From contig CAYSJM010000118.1 in the NCBI GenBank assembly GCA_964431385.1, positions 1 through 6,234 of the forward strand: 6,234 nucleotides of DNA. Reading direction: 5' to 3'. The stretch's first letter is position 1. Each line of letters starts with the position of its first letter. The notes under the pieces were generated by a model. That model had not been told where the DNA came from and ran no database searches. It saw nothing but the letters and a program-made list of their open reading frames with translations. The translations under genes were made by a program, and so were the position numbers. This document shows, piece by piece, positions 1-6,234 of the stretch. The DNA comes from UTCHB3 sp964431385. GTDB taxonomy: Bacteria > Bacteroidota > Ignavibacteria > Ignavibacteriales > Ignavibacteriaceae.

Positions 1-2952
1 ATGAGGCTATTTAACCATTTCTTCTTAGCCCTTCTTCTAGTGTTTACAGTCGCCGTGGTAAACCTGTACTCCCAAACAACCGGCAAAATCGCAGGGGTTG
101 TAAGGGATGATAAAGGTGAGCTGCTGATCGGTGCCAGGATCGAGGTTGAGGGAACTCAGCTGAGAAGCGGCACGGATGAAAACGGACAGTACGCAATTCT
201 CAATGTTCCGGTAGGCACTTATTCGGTTAAGTGTACTTATGTTGGATACGACGCACAGGTTCAGTCTAACATCGGCGTTAGTGTTGGATTAACATCTACT
301 GTTGATTTTTCTCTATCATCAGGCGGTGTTGTTCTTGATACTACAGTGATTATTGCAAAGAGAAAAACTATCGATAACGGTAGCGGAAAGATCATCGGAT
401 CTGAATTTATCGAAAATACCGGTATCAGAGGTATTGAGAATATCGTAGCTAAAACCAGCGGTGTGGTTCAGGATGAAAAAGGCCAGAACATCAACATCAG
501 GGGCGGCAGAACAGGTGAAACTCAGATCATTATTGATGGCGTTGTTACCAATAATCCTCTTGATAGGAGTTCAACGGCAAGCGTATCCAATGGAGCGCTG
601 CAGGAGTTATCGGTTTTAACAGGTGGTTTCAGCGCGGAATACGGAAACGTACTTAGCGGTGTTATTAACGTTACTACACGTTCTGCACAGACAAATTACA
701 GCGGTTCAGTAGAACTTGTTTCTGATGTTGTTGCAGGTGATTATATCAATACCAAATCTCAGGGCTATAATGTATATAGCGTAAGCCTTGGCGGTCCTGT
801 TATTCCAACAAAAAAGTTAAGCAAATATTGGTCAGTTTACGGCAGCTATGAAAAGATATTCAATCTTGTAGATCAGCCGGTGACTACCAGTGTTGCAGAA
901 CTTTGGTCAGATGATGGTATCCTCCCGAACTTCTCAAGAAGCGGACAATCGTACTCCGGTAAAACGATTATCAGTATTGACGAGATGACCAAGGGCAAGC
1001 TCAAATTAACGCTAACCGCCGGTTTCTTTGGAAATGACGAGACTTCCAGGTTATGGACTGGCTCTTTCGGAAAATACAATTCTTATCATAACCCATTGGT
1101 TAAAGATAAAAATGCACAAGGTTATGTAAAATTAAATCAGCTTTTCGGTTCTAAGACTTTCTATGATCTTCAGGCTTCATATTTAGAAAGTTCATATAAA
1201 AGAGGTGACGGACAGTTCTTCATAGGCGAAGAAATCCCAAGCTTGCCTGGTGAAGATGGTTATTTGTATCCTTCAATTCTGGCATATGGTGATACCAATA
1301 CTGTTCCCGGAATTTCCGGCAATGGTGGAACGGTTTCATCGAGTGCAAATTTCAGGGTGTTCAGGGCACCGGGTACAGTAAGTGGCCAGGTCACATTAAA
1401 AAACACTCAGGCTCTTTCATTTAACCTGAATGTAACGCATCAAATTCTCACCAAAAAACTTGGAAATCATGAAATAAAATTTGGCGGTGAGTTCAAGCAG
1501 TTTAAAGTTAGAAACTATACTGCAAATGTTATCGGATTTGGTAGTATAGCAAACCCCAATAAATATACAAATGTAAGCCCAGGAGGAGTTATCAATTATC
1601 CTGTAATTACAGAGAACGATGCAAATTCAAATTTTATGGACGCATACGGTTATGACGTATTCGGGAATGAAATTGAAAGTGATTATTATGTGGATGGTTT
1701 GAATGTTACTGAAGGCCCCAAAAAGCCGAGAATTGGTGCTTTTTACTTTCAGGACAAAATGGAGTTTGACTACTTCAATACTAATATTGGTGTAAGGGTA
1801 GACTATATGGACCCCAACACTATTGTTCCAATTGATTACAGAAATTTAAAAGGTGCAGATGGACAACTGGACGAAGCCGATTATACAAAGGTTGAAAAGA
1901 CCTTTGAAGTCAGCCCAAGGCTTGGGTTCTCATTCCCGATAACAGACAAGACAGTTTTCCACGCCCAGTATGGGAAATTCATCCAGCTTCCGGCGCTCGA
2001 AAACCTCTATACAAATCAGAGAGTACTAAGGGACCTTGCAAACGGCGGCGTTGGATATTTTACAGTATTTAACAATCCTCTGTTGAAACCAGAAAAGACA
2101 ACTGCTTACGAACTTGGAGTAAAGCATACTGCAGGTGACTATGTTACAGTTGGTTTGACTGCTTATTATAAAGAAACATCAGATCTAGTTCAGGCCAAAA
2201 ATATAAAAGCATATGATAACTCATATAGTTTTGCTATTTATGACAATGGCGATTTTGGTATTGTAAGAGGTCTTGATTTTAGTCTCGATTTAAGAAGGAT
2301 TAATCGTCTCAGAGCAACGATTTCTTATGGATTGTCATTTGCATCAGGAACCGGTTCTGACATTAACTCGCAGAGCAACATTGCTTACAATGGAGATGAA
2401 CAGCCTAAGATACCTACGGCATTAGATTATGACCAGAGGCATACAGGTTCAGTTGAGTTAGATTACAGATGGGGAGTTTCCGATGTTCCCAAAGGATTCT
2501 GGGGCGGAGTTCTCTCGAAACTAGGCTTAAACGCACTACTGAGCTTTAATTCAGGCAGGCCATACACACCATCGGATAATGCGGTTGACCCGCTTCAGGT
2601 TGTAACCTCTGTAGGTGGCAACAGGCCGATAGCACCACTGAACTCGGCATATTCTCCCTGGAATGTAAGGCTGGATCTCAAGATAGATAAAACGTTCAAA
2701 ATATTCAGCAAAATGAGCGCTAATTTGTATCTGCTTGCAATAAATGTTCTCGATCAGGAGCTTGTTAGCGATGTATTCGCAACTTCCGGTGAAGCTGGCA
2801 GCACAGGCTGGCTTGATAGCTATCCCGGAAAGCTCTGGGCACAGCAGAATGGTTCTGAAGCAGTTGAGCTTTACAAGATCAGGTCTCACTCAATCAATAA
2901 TTACGGTCCTCCAAGACAGGTAAGGCTCGGATTCAGATTATTCTTTAACTAA
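1..2952 (+). CDS. TonB-dependent outer-membrane receptor, Oar-like, with N-terminal carboxypeptidase-regulatory-like domain
   Basis: This gene encodes a 983-residue outer-membrane beta-barrel that by family would import a ligand using TonB/ExbBD energy; the substrate cannot be read from the sequence. Residues 1-24 look like a Sec signal peptide (hydrophobic run from F7, likely cleavage after LYS24, before QTTG). Residues 28-108 match a carboxypeptidase-D regulatory-like beta-sandwich (GKIAGVVRD, DENGQYAILNVPVGTYSV, YVGYD). A VLDTTVIIAKRK stretch (111-122) sits where a TonB-box-like segment is expected. The plug covers about 126-229, with NIRGGR (165-170), IIIDGVV (176-182) and GGFSAEYGNVLSGVINVTTR (208-227). 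The barrel fills about 235-983, including SPRLGFSFP (638-646), YGKFIQLPALENLY, NPLLKPEKTTAYELG (692-706) and an aromatic C-terminus (RLGFRLFFN). Length is normal for the family. The ATG is the first base of the window; the signal peptide supports it, but the upstream region is unseen. The plug wording and lack of a SusD neighbour favour an Oar-like receptor over SusC. The family call is firm; the ligand is unknown. Confidence 0.95.
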   Translation: MRLFNHFFLALLLVFTVAVVNLYSQTTGKIAGVVRDDKGELLIGARIEVEGTQLRSGTDENGQYAILNVPVGTYSVKCTYVGYDAQVQSNIGVSVGLTSTVDFSLSSGGVVLDTTVIIAKRKTIDNGSGKIIGSEFIENTGIRGIENIVAKTSGVVQDEKGQNINIRGGRTGETQIIIDGVVTNNPLDRSSTASVSNGALQELSVLTGGFSAEYGNVLSGVINVTTRSAQTNYSGSVELVSDVVAGDYINTKSQGYNVYSVSLGGPVIPTKKLSKYWSVYGSYEKIFNLVDQPVTTSVAELWSDDGILPNFSRSGQSYSGKTIISIDEMTKGKLKLTLTAGFFGNDETSRLWTGSFGKYNSYHNPLVKDKNAQGYVKLNQLFGSKTFYDLQASYLESSYKRGDGQFFIGEEIPSLPGEDGYLYPSILAYGDTNTVPGISGNGGTVSSSANFRVFRAPGTVSGQVTLKNTQALSFNLNVTHQILTKKLGNHEIKFGGEFKQFKVRNYTANVIGFGSIANPNKYTNVSPGGVINYPVITENDANSNFMDAYGYDVFGNEIESDYYVDGLNVTEGPKKPRIGAFYFQDKMEFDYFNTNIGVRVDYMDPNTIVPIDYRNLKGADGQLDEADYTKVEKTFEVSPRLGFSFPITDKTVFHAQYGKFIQLPALENLYTNQRVLRDLANGGVGYFTVFNNPLLKPEKTTAYELGVKHTAGDYVTVGLTAYYKETSDLVQAKNIKAYDNSYSFAIYDNGDFGIVRGLDFSLDLRRINRLRATISYGLSFASGTGSDINSQSNIAYNGDEQPKIPTALDYDQRHTGSVELDYRWGVSDVPKGFWGGVLSKLGLNALLSFNSGRPYTPSDNAVDPLQVVTSVGGNRPIAPLNSAYSPWNVRLDLKIDKTFKIFSKMSANLYLLAINVLDQELVSDVFATSGEAGSTGWLDSYPGKLWAQQNGSEAVELYKIRSHSINNYGPPRQVRLGFRLFFN

Positions 2953-2957
2953 ACTTT

Positions 2958-2961
2958 GGAG
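2958..2961 (+). promoter_or_regulatory. Shine-Dalgarno-like GGAG for the downstream gene
   Basis: GGAG lies in the 20-base gap (2953-2972) between the receptor stop codon TAA and the ATG at 2973, leaving an 11-base spacer that is somewhat long. Many Bacteroidota depend little on Shine-Dalgarno pairing, and the bases just before the ATG are AT-rich (TTAACTAAT), so the contribution of this element is uncertain. It does favour the ATG at 2973 over the in-frame ATG at 2994, which would remove the Lys-Lys of the signal peptide. The gap shows no hairpin or T-tract, so nothing in it argues against read-through from the receptor gene. Confidence 0.5.
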
Positions 2962-2972
2962 TGTTAACTAAT

Positions 2973-5900
2973 ATGAAAAAAATATTAAATATAATGCTTT
3001 TAATACTGATAACAGGGGTTTTCTTCTTTGCCCCTGTAAATCAGACTTATTCAAAAGAGCGAAAAGGTCATGTTCCCAGGTTAAACGCCTCGGTGCAAAA
3101 CAACTTTTTGCAGGTAAATAATATCAATACTATTTTTAGAAGTGATGGTATTTTCAACTACGACAAAATTACTTTTTCCAGTGCTGTAGCCGGCATGATT
3201 TATCCAGTTTCTGAAAGTCGAAAATTGACAATTGACTACTCTTCAGGAATTTGGGTAGGCGGAAAAGTGAACGGTGACCTCAGGCTTGCAGCATCTTTTT
3301 TTAACTCCCACTTCTCTCCCGGAAATATTCCGGTTGTAGGCCAGGTGCCGAATTCGTCAGTTTGCAGTGATCCAAGACTCAAGATCTATCAGGTTAGTCT
3401 TAAGGATAGAAATCTTGCAAACAATGGAGGTACAGCTGTTAAGCAGGCGGGTGGCAGGAATTATACAGTGAATTATGATACATGGGCTTCATGGCCCGTA
3501 GATTTGGGTGCTCCTTATGTTGAAGTAAATGGAATACCTGGATACCAGCCTGATTATGATGGCGGTGACAGACCGGGAATTGGCAATAGCGAAACAAAGC
3601 CGGATGAGATAATCTGGACTGTTTTCATGGATTATACAAATTGTACTAACGCAATCCATGCATCAGAACTTTCTTTACCAGGCGGAACTTTGCCTTTGGG
3701 TGCAGAAATTCAAATGACAGCATTTGCGTTTCTCTCTCCTGGTTTGACCGACATGTACTTCGTTAAATGGAAAATTATAAACAAAAGCGGCAGTACTTGG
3801 GATTCTGTTTATACCGCAATTGGAAATGACGCTGATATAGGAGAAAATGCTAATGATGATGCCGCAGGTTGTGATTCTGTAAACAACGTTGGATTCATTT
3901 ATAATTTCGATAATAATGATGATGGTGGATATGGTGAAGCACCTCCATGTGTGGGTTTCAAATATCTTCAGAGTCCGTATTACTATACTGGTAATCCCAA
4001 TGATTCAACCTTCCTGCCGTATGATACATTGGTAGGTTATAGATCACTTGGTTTGACAAGTTATAATACCTTCAGAAATGGTGGAAATGAATGTGATGGT
4101 GACCCCGATGAAGCATTTAGGGCATATTATTTCATGCAGGGCAAGGATGGTTGCGGCGTACCTTTGACAAATTGGGCAACCAACGGACCCTCAAAATATA
4201 GATATAACGGAGATGTATGTGCTAATCCCAGGGTTGGATGGTATGATAGTACAGCAGGCGACAAGAGATTCCTGCAGTGCAGCGGACCATTTACAATGAA
4301 TTCGCTTGATACCCAGGTAATTGTTGTGGGAGCTTTTGTTGGTAAAGGCGCAGATAACTTTAAAAGTGTTTGTGTTTTGCTTTCAAGTGCAAAACGAGTT
4401 CAGGATTTTTACAATTCAAATTTTGCAGCTATTCCTCTGCCTCCTCCACCCCAGGTTACAGCAGTTGCAAATGGCGATGGAAATGTAGCTCTTTACTGGG
4501 GCAATATTTCTGAATCATATAATGTTTATGATAATCTAAATGCAACAGGTTATTGGAAGTTTGAAGGTTATAACATATACCAGATAAAACCCGGTACGGG
4601 CGGAGATAACGTTTCGGATAGGGTGCTGATTGGTGTATATGACCTTAAGAACGGTATTACAATAGTTAATGATACCATACCAACAATTCAGCCAAATGGT
4701 CAAACTTTAGAAGAAATAAAGCCAACCGCTTTTGGAAATGACAATGGCGTGACCAGGATGATTAAGTTAACAACAAACCAATTCCCAACAGGTGCGAATT
4801 CATTCTTTATCAATGGAACTACTTACCGGTTTGCTGTTACTGCATATGGTGTTAACTTGAATTCGAGAAAGCCATTCAGAGTACTGGAAAATCCAGTATC
4901 ATCTCAGTTGATAAGTGTAACCCCAAATTATCCAATTATGGGAACGCAAATTACTAATAACCAGTATGATACTTTGGGTATTACTAGGCCGGATAAGGTA
5001 TTGGCTCCGATAGTTGTTGATCCATTAAAAGTGGTAAATGCGGTTTATCAGATGCGGTTTACTTCAGACTCAACATACAATATCCTAAGAATTGCAAATT
5101 CACAGGTTGATACTGTGATTTGGGCGAGCAAGAATATTTCGCTTCTGAACAATGATGCATACATTGCTGATGGCATTCTTTTTAAAGCTGATACGATCAA
5201 TAAACTCAATTATGGTGTAATAAAGGATCCCCAGTCAGGTTCTCAGTCAGTTAATAGGGGCTGGAAATATACCGGAGGAACGCTTAATTTAAGAGGTGTA
5301 GATTCCAATGGACTGGCTGCTGCATATCCTTTAGGTAACTTCAAACCAATGCAGAGCTATTCAATGGGTCTCTCATGGCCAAATGGAAATACATTCAAAG
5401 CTTCATTTGTAAGCAGGATTGACACAAACTTTGTGAAAGTTTCCGCTTTAAAAAATGTAAAGATCACATTTGGAACTACACAGAAAGCTTACAGATACAG
5501 AGGTGCGGTAAACAACTCACCATATCAGGATTATGTAGATGTTCCATTTAAGGTGGAAATCGACGATCCACAGGATACAAACTCAACCGTGCCCAGGCAG
5601 CTTAATGTCGCATTCTATGACGGCGATAGCAGTGGTACATGGAATCCAAGTGCAACTCCTTACGGAGGCCTTGAAATAGTTTACATCATGTACTCAACTT
5701 ATGATGCAAATCCTAACACGTTCTATACGTCAAAGAATATTAGCTTCCTTTCGCAGTTCAGACAAATGGATATACAGTATGTTTGGTGGCCTGCTTTGAT
5801 CTCAAATGCACCGGCATACAACAATGGAGACGTTTTGGAAATTGTTCCTTACACAAGGCTGCAGTATCAGCAAAGTCCGGGAACAGTTACTGTTATAGAA

Positions 5901-6234
5901 ACAAGCCCGACTACAGCTCCAATTATCGGAAGTACTGAAATTGCATCACAAAGAGGCGAGCTTTCAGCGGTTAGGGTTGTTCCGAATCCTTATTATGGCG
6001 GACATGCCCAGGAAACCAGCCCGTTTGATAGGTTTGTCAAGTTCATGAACATGCCTAAACAGGCAACAATCTACATATATTCATTGAACGGAAATCTAGT
6101 GAAGCAAATCAACAAGAATGATAATACAACAACAATCAATTGGGATCTGCTGAATACTGATAGAATTCCTGTGGCTAGTGGAATTTATATCGCATTCATA
6201 GATGCTCCGGGTATTGGAACCAAGACCATTAAAC
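2973..6234 (+). CDS. Large secreted protein with FN3-like and T9SS-type C-terminal sorting-like domain (3' end cut by window)
   Basis: This frame is open for 1087 codons and exits the window without a stop. Residues 1-27 form a signal peptide (MKK, hydrophobic I4-A20, probable cut after TYS27). The N-terminal region carries SGIWVGGKVNG (91-101). An acidic region follows: NDADIGENANDD (285-296), GCD (299-301), FDNNDDGGYGEAPP (312-325) and CDGDPDE (374-380). GPFTM (438-442) with DTQ (446-448) precedes a PPPP linker (490-493). Residues 494-630 resemble a fibronectin type III fold (QVTAVANGDGNVALYW ... FEGYNIYQ ... TYRFAVTAYG) with a long insertion. Residues 640-990 match no domain I can name but include VPFKVEIDDP (857-866), RQLNVAFYDGD (875-885) and NGDVLEI (951-957). 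The C-terminus (VRVVPNPYY from 1000, YIYSLNGNLVKQI, WDLLN, VASGIY 1067-1072) looks like a T9SS type A sorting domain; a FlgD-Ig-like fold is the alternative. All nine cysteines lie between 131 and 467. No catalytic motif is evident. It starts 20 bases after the receptor stop and is probably co-transcribed with it. It is likely a cell-surface or released protein of unknown function. Confidence 0.88.
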   Translation, partial: MKKILNIMLLILITGVFFFAPVNQTYSKERKGHVPRLNASVQNNFLQVNNINTIFRSDGIFNYDKITFSSAVAGMIYPVSESRKLTIDYSSGIWVGGKVNGDLRLAASFFNSHFSPGNIPVVGQVPNSSVCSDPRLKIYQVSLKDRNLANNGGTAVKQAGGRNYTVNYDTWASWPVDLGAPYVEVNGIPGYQPDYDGGDRPGIGNSETKPDEIIWTVFMDYTNCTNAIHASELSLPGGTLPLGAEIQMTAFAFLSPGLTDMYFVKWKIINKSGSTWDSVYTAIGNDADIGENANDDAAGCDSVNNVGFIYNFDNNDDGGYGEAPPCVGFKYLQSPYYYTGNPNDSTFLPYDTLVGYRSLGLTSYNTFRNGGNECDGDPDEAFRAYYFMQGKDGCGVPLTNWATNGPSKYRYNGDVCANPRVGWYDSTAGDKRFLQCSGPFTMNSLDTQVIVVGAFVGKGADNFKSVCVLLSSAKRVQDFYNSNFAAIPLPPPPQVTAVANGDGNVALYWGNISESYNVYDNLNATGYWKFEGYNIYQIKPGTGGDNVSDRVLIGVYDLKNGITIVNDTIPTIQPNGQTLEEIKPTAFGNDNGVTRMIKLTTNQFPTGANSFFINGTTYRFAVTAYGVNLNSRKPFRVLENPVSSQLISVTPNYPIMGTQITNNQYDTLGITRPDKVLAPIVVDPLKVVNAVYQMRFTSDSTYNILRIANSQVDTVIWASKNISLLNNDAYIADGILFKADTINKLNYGVIKDPQSGSQSVNRGWKYTGGTLNLRGVDSNGLAAAYPLGNFKPMQSYSMGLSWPNGNTFKASFVSRIDTNFVKVSALKNVKITFGTTQKAYRYRGAVNNSPYQDYVDVPFKVEIDDPQDTNSTVPRQLNVAFYDGDSSGTWNPSATPYGGLEIVYIMYSTYDANPNTFYTSKNISFLSQFRQMDIQYVWWPALISNAPAYNNGDVLEIVPYTRLQYQQSPGTVTVIETSPTTAPIIGSTEIASQRGELSAVRVVPNPYYGGHAQETSPFDRFVKFMNMPKQATIYIYSLNGNLVKQINKNDNTTTINWDLLNTDRIPVASGIYIAFIDAPGIGTKTIK
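3012..3037 (+). repeat. Short inverted repeat inside signal-peptide codons of the secreted-protein gene
   Basis: ACAGGGG (3012-3018) and CCCCTGT (3031-3037) are perfect inverted copies separated by a 12-base pyrimidine-rich loop (TTTTCTTCTTTG), giving a possible 7-bp, mostly G-C stem about 40 bases after the ATG. It covers codons 14-22, the end of the hydrophobic core of the signal peptide. No T-tract follows, so it is not a standard intrinsic terminator. It could slow early translation or be chance; the codons fully explain the sequence as protein. Confidence 0.4.

Noticed and set aside
873..1079. 68-codon open frame on the minus strand
   Set aside because: It lies wholly inside the receptor gene, has no signal, motif or plausible upstream signals, and its composition reads as the reverse complement of barrel codons.
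2551..2889. 112-codon open frame on the minus strand
   Set aside because: It is antisense to the conserved C-terminal barrel of the receptor; the protein has no recognisable domain and is best explained as a shadow of the real gene.
1..2952. SusC/RagA-type receptor of a polysaccharide utilisation locus
   Set aside because: The plug reads NIRGGRTGETQIIIDGVV rather than the usual SusC wording around its IRG and DG motifs, and no SusD-like lipoprotein follows; the downstream protein has a Sec signal without a lipobox.
2950..2958. TAAACTTTG resembling the Bacteroidota -7 promoter element (TAnnTTTG)
   Set aside because: The spacing between TA and TTTG is three bases rather than two, it overlaps the receptor stop codon, no TTTG-like -33 element is seen about 20 bases upstream, and a start this close to the ATG would leave almost no leader.
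2953..2972. Possible terminator between the two genes
   Set aside because: The gap is only 20 bases; the sole palindrome is GTTAAC (2963-2968), too short for a stem, and there is no T-tract.
2973..3053. Lipoprotein signal in the secreted protein
   Set aside because: There is no cysteine in residues 1-130, so no lipobox is possible; cleavage by signal peptidase I is expected.

Overview
The window reads as a coding-dense stretch of a moderately AT-rich genome from the Bacteroidota/Chlorobiota/Ignavibacteriota group. An Ignavibacteria-like organism is my best guess. The reasons are an Oar-like TonB-dependent receptor with an N-terminal carboxypeptidase-regulatory-like domain, followed directly by a very large secreted protein. 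That protein has a C-terminal VRVVPNPY...SGIY domain of the type IX secretion (T9SS) sorting kind, and internal signatures (SGIWVGGKVNG, GCD...YGEAPP, GPFTM...DTQ) that I associate with large exported proteins of these phyla. Placement is from memory of such families, not from a search.

Layout: bases 1-2952 hold a complete receptor gene (983 residues) whose ATG is the first base of the window, so its promoter and ribosome binding site lie outside. A 20-base gap (2953-2972) carries a GGAG Shine-Dalgarno-like element. From 2973 to the last base (6234) a second reading frame stays open for 1087 codons and leaves the window without a stop. It begins with a signal peptide and has nearly completed its C-terminal sorting-like domain at the edge, so probably only a few to about 15 codons are missing. 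Both genes are on the + strand. No RNA gene, mobile element, CRISPR array, terminator or other long non-coding stretch is seen.

How they may work together: the spacing suggests co-transcription. The first product would sit in the outer membrane as a TonB-gated transporter. The second would cross the inner membrane by Sec, cross the outer membrane by T9SS, and be attached to or released from the cell surface. A SusC/SusD-type nutrient pair would have a SusD lipoprotein here, and there is none. Whether the large secreted protein feeds ligand to the receptor, is a structural surface protein, or simply shares regulation with it cannot be told from the sequence. The points most worth following are this SusD-less receptor/cargo pair, the confinement of all nine cysteines to one third of the cargo protein, and its acidic, possibly calcium-binding loops.
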